Assembly (NCBI GenBank): GCA_013286315.1
Contig: JABDFX010000001.1
Coordinates: 21,777-85,776 of the forward strand
DNA: 64,000 nt
DNA from: Bacteroidota bacterium
Lineage (GTDB): Bacteria > Bacteroidota > Bacteroidia > Chitinophagales > Chitinophagaceae
Reading direction: 5' to 3'
Shown: positions 52,619 to 61,182 of the stretch, piece by piece
Numbering within the stretch: the stretch's first letter is position 1
How the letters are laid out: each line of letters begins with the position of its first letter
Translations under genes and position numbers: made by a program
The notes under the pieces: generated by a model
Database searches by the model: none
What the model was told of the DNA's origin: nothing
Seen by the model: the letters and a program-made list of their open reading frames with translations, nothing else

Positions 52619-53310
52619 TATCCTCCTCCAATGGGTATAGTAGGCTGATTGCCAAGAGGCTTAAAATTAAAATCTCTTTTAAAAAAAAGGGATGTAGTCC
52701 AAGTATAATCATTAATTGGTCCAAAGCCGTGCATGTCGACTTCAATAAAATTATTCCCTCTTAAAAATTCAGAAATCTGAGGATCTCTATCAGAATTATC
52801 CAATATTAACAGTCCCCCATCCATTATAAATTCTAGCGAAATCACTGCACATTTTTCCCGCAATATACCGTCAATTATTATTACGTCAAATTTCCGATTG
52901 AAATCCTTTATTGCCTCTACATATTTACTTTCATCTCTATATTGTAAATCTTGATTTGCTATCTTAAATGATGAAATTTTATTATACCACTCTAGATTAT
53001 GCTCAATTGAACAAATTATTTTAGCTCGCGCGGAAAAAAAAAGTGAAGAGTTACCGGCGCCCCATTCCAATACGGTTTTATCATTAAGATTTAATTGTTG
53101 TAAATATTCAATCGCAGGATAGGTAAACCATGGAATGGGTTTGTTTTCTTTGTTAATACATTGATTAAGTTCTTTAGATTTGGCATGACCATATTCATTT
53201 TCCAAAATTGTATTAAGCACCGTATTTCGAGGGACATCCAAATGTTTATTACTTTTTAAAAAAAACGCAAGCCTTCTTAAAGCACTATTTTTTATTCTAT
53301 CGAAATCCAT
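52615..53310 (-). CDS. SAM-dependent methyltransferase, class I
   Basis: 231-residue protein: TVLEWGAGNSSLFFSARAKIICSIEHNLEWYNKI is a SAM-binding motif I with following acidic loop, and FDVIIIDGILREKCAVISLEFIMDGGLLILDNSDR is motif II/III. The pattern recurs in surface-glycan methyltransferases that are not FkbM. Overlaps the Wzt gene by 14 bp, so its product may provide the terminal methyl group recognised by Wzt. That functional link is an inference. Confidence 0.82.
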   Translation of the reverse strand: MDFDRIKNSALRRLAFFLKSNKHLDVPRNTVLNTILENEYGHAKSKELNQCINKENKPIPWFTYPAIEYLQQLNLNDKTVLEWGAGNSSLFFSARAKIICSIEHNLEWYNKISSFKIANQDLQYRDESKYVEAIKDFNRKFDVIIIDGILREKCAVISLEFIMDGGLLILDNSDRDPQISEFLRGNNFIEVDMHGFGPINDYTWTTSLFFKRDFNFKPLGNQPTIPIGGGY

Positions 53311-54592
53311 TGTAAAAATTAAAATTATAATTCAATAAAAAAGTGCCTTGACCTTGTGGGATTAATTTTCCGGTTTTATAATAATCTCCTGGTTCAACAA
53401 AAAATGAAATTGCATTTTGAATCCAATCGGAAATCTCTCCATTCACCTCACTAAATACTGTCATCTCATATTTTCCCGGAGTTAAAGGGAGGTTACTAAT
53501 ATTGATTTCGATAGTATTTTTTTCCTCCGAAATCTTATTAATTATTTGATTCGTTAAGCTGTTGTTTATATGAGTAACTCTATTACCATATACATCATCA
53601 ATCCCAATGGCTACCATAACATTTCTTAACTCAATTTTTTTTTCATTTTTACAGAATAATATAATCTTTATATTTTCACCGCAAGTGAAAGAATCCGTCT
53701 TTTCACCATTTTCTTTTCTAAATTCAAAAGAACTGAATTTAAGATATCCATTACCAGATCTATCTAGTCTATCAACAAGTGGTATTGTCTTCAAGGTAGA
53801 AGAGTCAATATTGTAGTGTTGTATTACTTCGGTAATCGTATTTTTAAATGCAACTTTCCCATTTTTAATTAATATCCCATTACTACAAAGATTTTGTATC
53901 GCTGCCATATTATGACTAACAAATAAAATCGTCCTGCCTTCCTGTTGACTTACATCTTTCATTTTACCAAGACATTTTTTTTGAAATTCGGCATCTCCTA
54001 CTGCCAAAACCTCATCAACAATTAATATATCAGGCTCCAAATGAGCAGCAACTGCGAATGCCAATCGCACATACATTCCGGAGGAATAACGTTTCACAGG
54101 AGTATCGATATATCTGGCAACACCTGAAAAATCAACAATTTCTTCAAACTTTCGTTTAATTTCAGGTTTCGTCATTCCTAAAATAGCACCGTTCAAAAAA
54201 ATATTATCCCGGCCACTTAATTCGGGATGAAAACCCGTTCCAACTTCGAGTAAACTGGCGACTTTCCCCCTTATTTTTATCCGTCCTTTTGTAGGCGACG
54301 TCGTACGACTTAGTATTTTAAGAAGTGTACTTTTCCCTGCACCATTTCTTCCTATTATGCCCAATACCTCTCCTTTTTTTACTTCAAACTCAACATCCTT
54401 TAATGCCCAAACATATTCATTTGAAGCTTTAGCTGTTCGATCATTTTCGGCACCGATTTTTAAATAGGGATCTTCCTTACCTCGTAGGATATGCCACCAA
54501 CGATTAAGATCGTGAGATATAGAACCTGTTCCTATATCTCCAAGTTTGTATTGCTTAGATAAATTTTCGACCTTAATTACAATGTCAGACAT
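53297..54592 (-). CDS. wzt: ABC transporter ATP-binding protein with Wzt C-domain
   Basis: 431-residue NBD of a polysaccharide exporter. The track start at 54676 overlaps wzm; ATG 54592 (MSDIVIKVENLSKQYKLG) is the normal start. Walker A GRNGAGKST at about 81-89, signature YSSGMYVRLAFAVAAHLEPDILIVDEVLAVGDAEFQ, then SHN H-loop. Residues from about 270 form a beta-rich Wzt C-terminal domain that in known systems binds the modified non-reducing end of the glycan, selecting finished chains. Paired with the permease upstream. The abundant methyltransferases fit a methyl-capped substrate. Confidence 0.93.
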   Translation of the reverse strand: MSDIVIKVENLSKQYKLGDIGTGSISHDLNRWWHILRGKEDPYLKIGAENDRTAKASNEYVWALKDVEFEVKKGEVLGIIGRNGAGKSTLLKILSRTTSPTKGRIKIRGKVASLLEVGTGFHPELSGRDNIFLNGAILGMTKPEIKRKFEEIVDFSGVARYIDTPVKRYSSGMYVRLAFAVAAHLEPDILIVDEVLAVGDAEFQKKCLGKMKDVSQQEGRTILFVSHNMAAIQNLCSNGILIKNGKVAFKNTITEVIQHYNIDSSTLKTIPLVDRLDRSGNGYLKFSSFEFRKENGEKTDSFTCGENIKIILFCKNEKKIELRNVMVAIGIDDVYGNRVTHINNSLTNQIINKISEEKNTIEINISNLPLTPGKYEMTVFSEVNGEISDWIQNAISFFVEPGDYYKTGKLIPQGQGTFLLNYNFNFYNGFR

Positions 54593-54623
54593 CAGACGTA
54601 GATTTGTTCTGAATTGCGAGTAT

Positions 54624-55505
54624 TTATACAGTATCCATAAAACTTTTCTCCACTCTATTGAAGATGACAATTCCAAACAAAAGTATAATTAACATAAAAC
54701 TGAAACTATAAGCAAGTGTTCCAGCGGAGAATGTCCCTTTTCCAAATAAACAATAGCGGAAACATTCGACAACAGGCGACAGCGGATTGGCGGAGACAAG
54801 TTTAGCATATCCTTTAGTTTGCAAAAATGATAGCGGATATGCAATCGGAGTAGCATACATGCCCAATTGAACCGCAAACCCTAGCAAAATAACTAAATCA
54901 CGATATTTAGTGGTCAAGGATGAAATAACTATACCGAGACCAAGCCCCATCCCAGCCATTAATAAAACCAGAAATGGAATGTAAATCCAATAAATAGTAA
55001 AGTGCGTCATGTATCCGTGAAAACGACACCAAATTATCATAATAAACAATAGTCCGAATTGAATTCCAAATCGAACTATATTAGATAAAATAATTGACAA
55101 AGGAAGTACCATTCTCGGAAAATATACTTTCCCAAAAATGTTTGCATTTGTAATAAATGTAGTTGATGTACTTGTAAGGCAGGATGAAAAATAATTCCAA
55201 ATAGTAATTCCGCTCATATAAAACAGTATAGGCTTAATACTGTCAGTCGGAATATTAGCAATTCGCCCGAATAAAAAAAGAAATATAATAGTTGTGAATA
55301 AGGGCTGGATTAAATGCCAGAGAGGTCCAAGAACGGTTTGTTTATACTGAGCAACAAAATCTCTCTTGACGAAAAGCCAAAGAAGATCGCGGTATTTCCA
55401 AATTTCTCCAAGCCGGATATCTAATATCCCGGTTCTAGGAGTAATAACTTCCGTCCAGAATTCAGGTTTATTTTCCTTATTTGTCTCTAGTGCAACGATA
55501 TTCAT
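54624..55505 (-). CDS. wzm: ABC-2 type polysaccharide exporter permease
   Basis: 293-residue integral membrane protein with about six transmembrane segments: IWKYRDLLWLFVKRDFVAQYKQTVLGPLWHLIQPLFTTIIFLF is the classic Wzm N-terminal coupling and TM1 region, followed by FYMSGITIWNYFSSCL and ANPLSPVVECFRYCLFGKG. Moves undecaprenyl-linked polysaccharide across the inner membrane with Wzt. Located between Wzc and Wzt, marking the cluster as ABC-transporter dependent. Confidence 0.94.
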   Translation of the reverse strand: MNIVALETNKENKPEFWTEVITPRTGILDIRLGEIWKYRDLLWLFVKRDFVAQYKQTVLGPLWHLIQPLFTTIIFLFLFGRIANIPTDSIKPILFYMSGITIWNYFSSCLTSTSTTFITNANIFGKVYFPRMVLPLSIILSNIVRFGIQFGLLFIMIIWCRFHGYMTHFTIYWIYIPFLVLLMAGMGLGLGIVISSLTTKYRDLVILLGFAVQLGMYATPIAYPLSFLQTKGYAKLVSANPLSPVVECFRYCLFGKGTFSAGTLAYSFSFMLIILLFGIVIFNRVEKSFMDTV

Positions 55506-55532
55506 TCTAAATCCAAGATTCGTTTAATTTAG

Positions 55533-57950
55533 TTACCCAAACCATTTGCCCCACCAACGAATCACTTGTTTATGTGGAAGAGCTCTCTTTTTCTTCGCCG
55601 GCTTTTCAAAATATCCTGATTCAATACCATATCCATAGCCACCATAATATCCATAGCCACCATAATATCCACTATAATATCCACCCTCAAGTTTCACGTC
55701 ATTTAAAATAAGTGATAAGCCGGGCAGCTTTTTCTCCTGATAAAGGTCTTCTACCAGTCGCAAAATCTTTCTATATGTATGATTCATTCTAACTACGAAT
55801 AGTGTACAATCGGCATACTTTCCTAAGGAGATAGAATCACTAACCAGACCGACCGGCGCTGTATCCATGACGATCACATCAAAATTTTCCCGGGCTTCCC
55901 TCATCAGATCATCAAGCTTAGGGTCAAGTAAAAGTTCCGCAGGGTTGGGCGGAATGGGACCACAGGGAATGACGTATAAAGAATCGAAGCCCGGCACCTG
56001 CATAACGATATCCTTAAATTGTGCGCGTCCGATTATATAGTTCGTTATACCCATTTTTCTCTTCATATTCAGACTTTCCATTATTTTGGGTTTGCGGATA
56101 TCAAATTCAATAATTACTGTTTTCTTGCCGCTTAATGCGAGAACCGAAGCCATATTAATGCTGATAAAAGATTTTCCTTCCCCACTAAACGAGGAAGTTA
56201 CAAGGATCGAAGGATTATCCTTCTTCACGGTCATATACTTTAGATTACTTCTCAGGATACGAAATTGTTCAGCCACAAAACGTCTGCTGTTTCTTAAAAC
56301 GACCAACGATGAATCATCATCCGAATGCCCGATTTCTCCTAAAATAGGCGTTTTCGTCCGCCTTTCTACCTCAATCCGGTTATTCACTTTGTCCCTAAGC
56401 AATTCCCTAAACGCAATCAAACCAACAGGAATTAATAGTCCAAACATTAAGTAAGAACTATAAATCTTATTCTTGTTCGGGCTGATTGCGTTTGAAGATT
56501 CCAGTGCGGGCTCAACGACCGTTGAATTTGAAATGGTAGATGCGGAAGAAATCGAAATTTCCAACTTTTTCTGGAGCAGGAAAGAATATAGTTCCTCCAA
56601 AATCTTTTGCCTTCGGGCAACATTCCCTAACTGGAGGGTTTTGCCAGGCATTGCGCGTAACTTACCTTCCATATCCCCCTTTTGCTGCAACATTTTATTT
56701 CGGGCAATTGCATATCCGTTCTTTACATTATTCAGTGCCTCCGACATGTCCCTTCGGATTTTTTCAAGGGTTGCATCGTAGGCCTGAATCATCGGATTAT
56801 TCTGTGTAGTTGTTTTTAAATTATTGTCCCTCTCTAATTGCAACCTATTATATTCGCTGATCCGGTTTGCTAAGGCAGGTTCTTCAATTCCCATATTAAT
56901 TGGAACGAGTTCGTGCGATTTTTTTGGATCATTAATATATTCCTGGAGAAGATTTGCTACGGTTATTTTTACATCCATTAAATCAATATTGGTTTGACCC
57001 TGTTCTGCATTTCCCAGATAAATTTTTGACTGGCCCTCTACATCAAACATTTCATGTGAAACCTTAAAGTTCTGAACCCTCCCTTCCAGAATATTGAGTT
57101 GAGATTCCAGCGTATCCAAATTTGTATTTATAAATTTTAAACTATTTATAGATATCCTGTTCTTATCTTCAATATTCAAAGAATCGTATACCCCCATCAA
57201 TGCGTTTAAGAAATTTTTTCCCAATTCCGGGTTCTCAGTTTGAAAAGAAAGCAATAGAATAGTGGATTGATCATTACCCTGTGTGATATTCACTGAACCC
57301 AGGTACTCGTTGGCAACGGTAGCAGCGGATGCGTGCGATACATAAAAAACCGGACTTGCAAAGATTTTCAGATCTATTCTCGGATCACGAACCAATGTTA
57401 CTCTATTGTCCGCCACAACGATTATTTCACCGAAAACATGAATTGTCGTTTCTTTATTAATCCTGTATTGCTGGTCATTTAATATCGTAATATTTAACCC
57501 AAAATTCTGAGAACTCTTACTTGGGCTGATAATTTCCAAGCTGAAAGGAGATTCAGGATATAACAGACTTGTTCTCACCTTCCCAATATTATAGTAGCGT
57601 GTGGTGAGTTGAATATTATTGATTACCCTTTGAAGCACAGGACGGGATATTAATATTTGAATCTCATTACTTAGATTTTCGGACCCTGGAGACATTAACA
57701 ATGCATCAAAACGATCGCCCTTACTGCCTGCACTACCCTGATTATTAATCATCATGGAAGATTGCACCTTATAGATGGGCGTGGAATAACGGATCTTTAG
57801 CCACGCGAGTACTAATGCTATTGCGCAGCTAATAATTAACCATGGTATATACTTCAGGTTTTTTAATATGAAATCCCTCGGTCCCAGTTTCCAGGAAAAT
57901 TCATTCGAGATTTGTTCCGGATGATTTAGACCATTTGAAGCCTCAGACAT
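55533..57950 (-). CDS. Wzc-like polysaccharide co-polymerase / tyrosine autokinase
   Basis: 805-residue inner-membrane protein. N-terminal Wzz domain with TM near 33-50 and periplasmic coiled coil, GNVR-type second TM near 505-525, then a cytosolic BY-kinase: Walker A SGEGKS (about 589-594), Walker A' VIIEFDIRKP (612-621), Walker B VIVMDTAP (692-699). The C-terminus carries a striking Tyr/Gly cluster GGYYSGYYGGYGYYGGYGYG (about 756-775), the autophosphorylation tail. Controls chain length and export with the Wza homologue. The YwqE-like phosphatase at 8590 is its probable antagonist. Confidence 0.95.
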   Translation of the reverse strand: MSEASNGLNHPEQISNEFSWKLGPRDFILKNLKYIPWLIISCAIALVLAWLKIRYSTPIYKVQSSMMINNQGSAGSKGDRFDALLMSPGSENLSNEIQILISRPVLQRVINNIQLTTRYYNIGKVRTSLLYPESPFSLEIISPSKSSQNFGLNITILNDQQYRINKETTIHVFGEIIVVADNRVTLVRDPRIDLKIFASPVFYVSHASAATVANEYLGSVNITQGNDQSTILLLSFQTENPELGKNFLNALMGVYDSLNIEDKNRISINSLKFINTNLDTLESQLNILEGRVQNFKVSHEMFDVEGQSKIYLGNAEQGQTNIDLMDVKITVANLLQEYINDPKKSHELVPINMGIEEPALANRISEYNRLQLERDNNLKTTTQNNPMIQAYDATLEKIRRDMSEALNNVKNGYAIARNKMLQQKGDMEGKLRAMPGKTLQLGNVARRQKILEELYSFLLQKKLEISISSASTISNSTVVEPALESSNAISPNKNKIYSSYLMFGLLIPVGLIAFRELLRDKVNNRIEVERRTKTPILGEIGHSDDDSSLVVLRNSRRFVAEQFRILRSNLKYMTVKKDNPSILVTSSFSGEGKSFISINMASVLALSGKKTVIIEFDIRKPKIMESLNMKRKMGITNYIIGRAQFKDIVMQVPGFDSLYVIPCGPIPPNPAELLLDPKLDDLMREARENFDVIVMDTAPVGLVSDSISLGKYADCTLFVVRMNHTYRKILRLVEDLYQEKKLPGLSLILNDVKLEGGYYSGYYGGYGYYGGYGYGIESGYFEKPAKKKRALPHKQVIRWWGKWFG
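55621..55692. repeat. Tandem repeat encoding the Tyr/Gly tail of Wzc
   Basis: Units related to CCATAGCCACCATAATAT recur in frame inside the wzc gene and encode YYGGYGY blocks on the minus strand. Coding repeat, distinct from the intergenic heptamer arrays; length change would alter the number of phosphorylatable tyrosines. Confidence 0.75.
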
Positions 57951-57969
57951 AAATTTTCGGATTCATTAA

Positions 57970-58797
57970 TTATGGATTATGAAATATGCTATAAATAACT
58001 GCAAACGTGGAAACAAATGCCAGCGCAAGGGATATATTTCGAGCTGTTACCACATCATTTGCTACAGATTTTTTCTTATTTGGTTCTACAATGATGATAT
58101 CGTTTTGTTGAATATAAAAATATGGCGAGGCCATAATTTCTGGTTTCGTTAGATTCATCCAGGCGAATTCCCGTTTATTATTGTTTTCCCTTATTATAAA
58201 TACGCTATCCCTGTTCGCATAATTTGTGAGCTCTCCCGACAACGCAATAGCCTCCAGTATATTAATTCTTTCACCCGGAATAGAAACGATGCCGGGATGA
58301 GCTACTTCACCCATCATGGTAAACTTGAAATTCAAAAATCTGATGTTATAATAAGGATGTTGAAGGTATGGACCCAGCCTTGCATCCAAAGTATCCTTTA
58401 AAGCGGCCTTGGTAAGCCCATTTACATAAATTTTCCCCAATCCCTGAAAAACAATATTTCCATCTCCGTCCACCTGATAACCCGGCGCTGAGGGTGCCGT
58501 TCCGCCAATCCCCTGAGTTACTCCGCTTGAAGCTATAACTGAACTGTTTGCAGTTGTTATCAAAGACTGATTATATATTTTGGTCGCGTCCGGATTATCG
58601 CTATAAACGATAATACTTAATATATCCCCCTTACGAATGATGGGTTCTACCGGGTTAATAACACTCAGTTTCGCCGTATCAAAAGGTCCGCGTACCAGGA
58701 TCAATCCTTTTGTGCTTCCACAGGAGCTCATATTATGCATAATTAAATATCCAATAACTGCGAACAGAACATTTCTCAACAAGGAAAATCGGTGCAT
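57970..58797 (-). CDS. Wza-like polysaccharide export lipoprotein
   Basis: 275-residue outer-membrane/periplasmic export protein. Lipobox-like MSSC with Cys at about residue 26; poly-export domain IIRKGDILSIIVYSDNPDATKIY; SLBB-like segments GYQVDGDGNIVFQGLGKIYVNGLTKAALKDTL and FTMMGEVAHPGIVSIPGERINILEAIALSGEL; C-terminal hydrophobic helix ISLALAFVSTFAVIYSIF. Forms the outer-membrane conduit with Wzc. 19 bp upstream of wzc and two bases after upxY. Confidence 0.93.
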   Translation of the reverse strand: MHRFSLLRNVLFAVIGYLIMHNMSSCGSTKGLILVRGPFDTAKLSVINPVEPIIRKGDILSIIVYSDNPDATKIYNQSLITTANSSVIASSGVTQGIGGTAPSAPGYQVDGDGNIVFQGLGKIYVNGLTKAALKDTLDARLGPYLQHPYYNIRFLNFKFTMMGEVAHPGIVSIPGERINILEAIALSGELTNYANRDSVFIIRENNNKREFAWMNLTKPEIMASPYFYIQQNDIIIVEPNKKKSVANDVVTARNISLALAFVSTFAVIYSIFHNP

Positions 58798-58799
58798 GT

Positions 58800-59306
58800 T
58801 TAGTTAGTAAGGGTTGACAAATTCTTTTTATCGATCGACGCAATCAGGCTATAGCCGATACTCTCAATTATTACTTTTACCCGGTTGCCTTCGATCTTGA
58901 TTATTTTGGCTTCGTGATCCATAAATAGTCCCTGGCGGATGGTTACCCTTTCATCTTCTTTTAATTCGATCGATTCAGCCGTCACATCGTCGTATTCATT
59001 CAAAAACTTCCGGATAATCTCAATCTCCCTCGCCGGTATGACGGCCGGTTTACCCTGCCAGTACACAAAATTCATCACGCCGGGGGTTAAGCGCACTTTA
59101 GTCTGTTCTTCCTCACTTACCCGGGCAAATACATAACTCTTGAATAGGGGCTCTTCCACCGTTTTCATCCGGTCGCTCCATTTCTTCCTTACTTTGTTCA
59201 GAGGGCAGTAGGATTCTATTTTCTTTTCAGTGAGTAAGGCATGCACTTTTTTCTCCCAGCGGGGCTTTGTGTAAATCGCATACCAATGGGATGTTAACGC
59301 TGACAA
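58800..59306 (-). CDS. UpxY-family transcription antiterminator (NusG-like)
   Basis: 168-residue NusG paralogue: NGN domain HWYAIYTKPRWEKKVHALLTEKKIESYCPL, LFKSYVFARV, VYWQGKPAVIPAREIEIIRKFL, and a C-terminal KOW-like VRQGLFMDHEAKIIKIEGNRVKVIIESIG. In Bacteroides, UpxY proteins act on the 5' leader of their own capsule operon and prevent premature termination; this gene is first in a ~50-gene convoy behind a ~330-nt leader. Start is TTG 59306; no in-frame ATG exists. A tiny out-of-frame ORF (MNLPCQR) starts at 59317 and overlaps it. Confidence 0.93.
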   Translation of the reverse strand: MSALTSHWYAIYTKPRWEKKVHALLTEKKIESYCPLNKVRKKWSDRMKTVEEPLFKSYVFARVSEEEQTKVRLTPGVMNFVYWQGKPAVIPAREIEIIRKFLNEYDDVTAESIELKEDERVTIRQGLFMDHEAKIIKIEGNRVKVIIESIGYSLIASIDKKNLSTLTN

Positions 59307-59458
59307 GGTAAATTCATTTTAAATAATACACTAAAATCGTCGATTCCATGAAATGCTTCGCCACCTCAGTCCCATACTCTCATGCAACCGGTTAATTACC
59401 AATACAATAACGAAAACCGCCCAACTACTACAAATCCCGTTCCTACCCCATATCAGCA

Positions 59459-59499
59459 AAGGGTGCAGGCAGTCATTTTAGATGACCCCCTACACCCTT
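59459..59499 (-). promoter_or_regulatory. Long leader hairpin upstream of upxY
   Basis: In the minus-strand transcript AAGGGUGUAGGGGGUCAU and AUGACUGCCUGCACCCUU pair around a CUAAA loop: 15 Watson-Crick pairs, two G-U wobbles, one G-G mismatch. It lies about 150 nt before the upxY start. No U-run follows, so it is more likely a pause or recognition element than a simple intrinsic terminator. A weaker GCGGCG/CGCCGC stem lies nearer the 5' end. Confidence 0.6.
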
Positions 59500-59643
59500 C
59501 CAAAAATTTATACCCAGACTAAAAATTAAATTCGCCAGAATTTGAATCACAGGATTGTTTGATTAACTGCGGCGAAACCCTCTCCATAGCGATGCTTTTT
59601 GCGCCGCTACCCTAATTCTTTTTCAACGGATTATGCTGCTTTG

Positions 59644-59651
59644 CAAATATA
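59644..59651 (-). promoter_or_regulatory. Probable -7 box of the capsule convoy
   Basis: TATATTTG on the minus strand fits the Bacteroidota TAnnTTTG element and lies about 340 bp before upxY. A clear -33 TTG is not seen at the usual spacing, so confidence is moderate. Confidence 0.45.
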
Positions 59652-59772
59652 GCTGTTTTTCGTACTGGGAAATGAGGAAATAGAGTTCAGTTTTATCATA
59701 TATTTCAGGTTATTTTCCTTTGAGAAACGCCTCCGAAATCTCTGAAAGACAGTTCTAATACCCATTAAAATC

Positions 59773-61179
59773 ATGCGGTTTACCAGTTTCATTTTTGTCC
59801 TCTTGCTCCTGCTCACTTTCACACTCTATTATTTGCCTTTTTTGAGGAAATGGCAGATCCAGATCCTGATAATTTCCAGCCTGTTGTTTTACGCCTATCA
59901 CCAGCCCGAACTGGTTTTTTTGCTACTTTTCTCTATTTCAGTAAATGTTGTTTCCAGTTATCTGATTGTTTATGGAAATCCCCGGTTTAAAAAGAGGTAC
60001 GCGATAGCCGGCGTCGTAATCAATCTGTTCATTCTGATTTTTTTCAAATACGGACCGCTGGTCTCGCGGAGTTTCTTCTCTTCGGCCAACCCGGTTGGAG
60101 AATTTTTGCTGACCATGCCACTTCCGATCGGCATTTCCTTTTTCACTTTTCAGGGCATCAGCCTGGTCATAGATGTATTCAACGAAAAATATGTGAGCAA
60201 TAAACTGCTTGTCCCCCTGTCTTTTTGGAAACATACAAAGCAAATTTTGTTCTTTAAGGGGTTTTTCCCCCAGTTGATATCCGGACCCATCATTAAAGCA
60301 CACGATTTCATCCCCCAGATCGGGTTCAAAAAATTACAGAACATTCAATGGGAAACAGTTTTTAAAAAGTTGACGGTGGGTTATTTTCTCAAAATGGTCG
60401 TGGCGGATAACCTAAAGGACTTTACTTTTTATATTTCCTTTCCTTACTTCCAGGGTTATTCTACGTTGAACCTGATCGTGATGCTTTTTGGCTACTCCTT
60501 TCAGATTTTCGCTGATTTCGCCGGCTACTCGCTGATTGCCATCGGCCTCGCCAAACTTTTCGGCTATGATTTTATGGAAAATTTTAATTTTCCTTATATA
60601 TCCACTTCTTTTAAGCAATTCTGGAAACGCTGGCATATCTCTCTCTCCACATTTCTGATGGAATATTTATACTTTCCGCTGGGTGGTAACCGGAAAGGAA
60701 AGCTGCGCACCTACCTCAATCTGATGATTGTAATGTTTCTCGGCGGCCTATGGCACGGCGCCGCCTGGAGCTATGCTGTCTGGGGAAGTTTTCACGGACT
60801 GGCACTTGCGTTGGAAAGATTTTTCAGCCCTGCAAAAGAGCGACATCATGATCTAATTACGAAGTTTGTTAAGGGTATATTCGTCTTTGCATTCGTTACT
60901 TTGGCCTGGCTGCTGTTTAAACTGCCCGACTTTAACCAGGTAATAGAATATTTCAAAAGCATACGACACAATGGATCGATTCCAATCGATTTTCAGCTAA
61001 TTACTTATATTCTTATGTATTCTTTACCAGTATTGATTTATCATTTGATCTATCTAATTCAGGCGAAACCGATGTTTACGCGTTTTCAAAAATTCAGTTA
61101 CCTGGCATATGCATTGATGTTGTTTCTGATGCTGACGAACAGCGGTTCGCCAGGAGCCTTTATCTATTTTCAATTTTAA
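59773..61179 (+). CDS. MBOAT-family O-acyltransferase (AlgI-like)
   Basis: 468-residue polytopic membrane protein: repeated hydrophobic helices, LPIGISFFTFQGISLVIDVFN, GFFPQLISGPIIKAHDF, FADFAGYSLIAIGLAKLFGYDFMENFNFPY, FWKRWHISLSTFLMEYLYFPLGGNRKG, and the MBOAT catalytic His region FLGGLWHGAAWSYAVWGSFHGLAL. AlgI/PatA-type proteins pass acetyl groups across the membrane to glycans. Divergent from the capsule convoy and followed after three bases by a SGNH-like gene, the usual two-part O-acetylation module. Confidence 0.95.
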   Translation: MRFTSFIFVLLLLLTFTLYYLPFLRKWQIQILIISSLLFYAYHQPELVFLLLFSISVNVVSSYLIVYGNPRFKKRYAIAGVVINLFILIFFKYGPLVSRSFFSSANPVGEFLLTMPLPIGISFFTFQGISLVIDVFNEKYVSNKLLVPLSFWKHTKQILFFKGFFPQLISGPIIKAHDFIPQIGFKKLQNIQWETVFKKLTVGYFLKMVVADNLKDFTFYISFPYFQGYSTLNLIVMLFGYSFQIFADFAGYSLIAIGLAKLFGYDFMENFNFPYISTSFKQFWKRWHISLSTFLMEYLYFPLGGNRKGKLRTYLNLMIVMFLGGLWHGAAWSYAVWGSFHGLALALERFFSPAKERHHDLITKFVKGIFVFAFVTLAWLLFKLPDFNQVIEYFKSIRHNGSIPIDFQLITYILMYSLPVLIYHLIYLIQAKPMFTRFQKFSYLAYALMLFLMLTNSGSPGAFIYFQF

Positions 61180-61182
61180 AGT

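Larger units (their letters stand above)
59307..59772. promoter_or_regulatory. Divergent regulatory region and capsule leader
   Basis: 466-bp gap without a convincing gene between the divergent upxY and MBOAT genes. It contains the predicted leader of the polysaccharide convoy with two potential hairpins, a -7-like box on the minus strand, and no heptamer array. The small ORF 59631-59822 (minus) overlaps the MBOAT start and is not credible. Confidence 0.7.

Noticed and set aside
53297-54676. Longer start for wzt
   Set aside because: The extra 28 residues lie in the wzm 3' end and gap; MSDIVIKVENLSK is the normal NBD start.
59459-59499. Simple intrinsic terminator on the minus strand
   Set aside because: The hairpin is not followed by a U-run on that strand; only CUUUGCUGAU follows.
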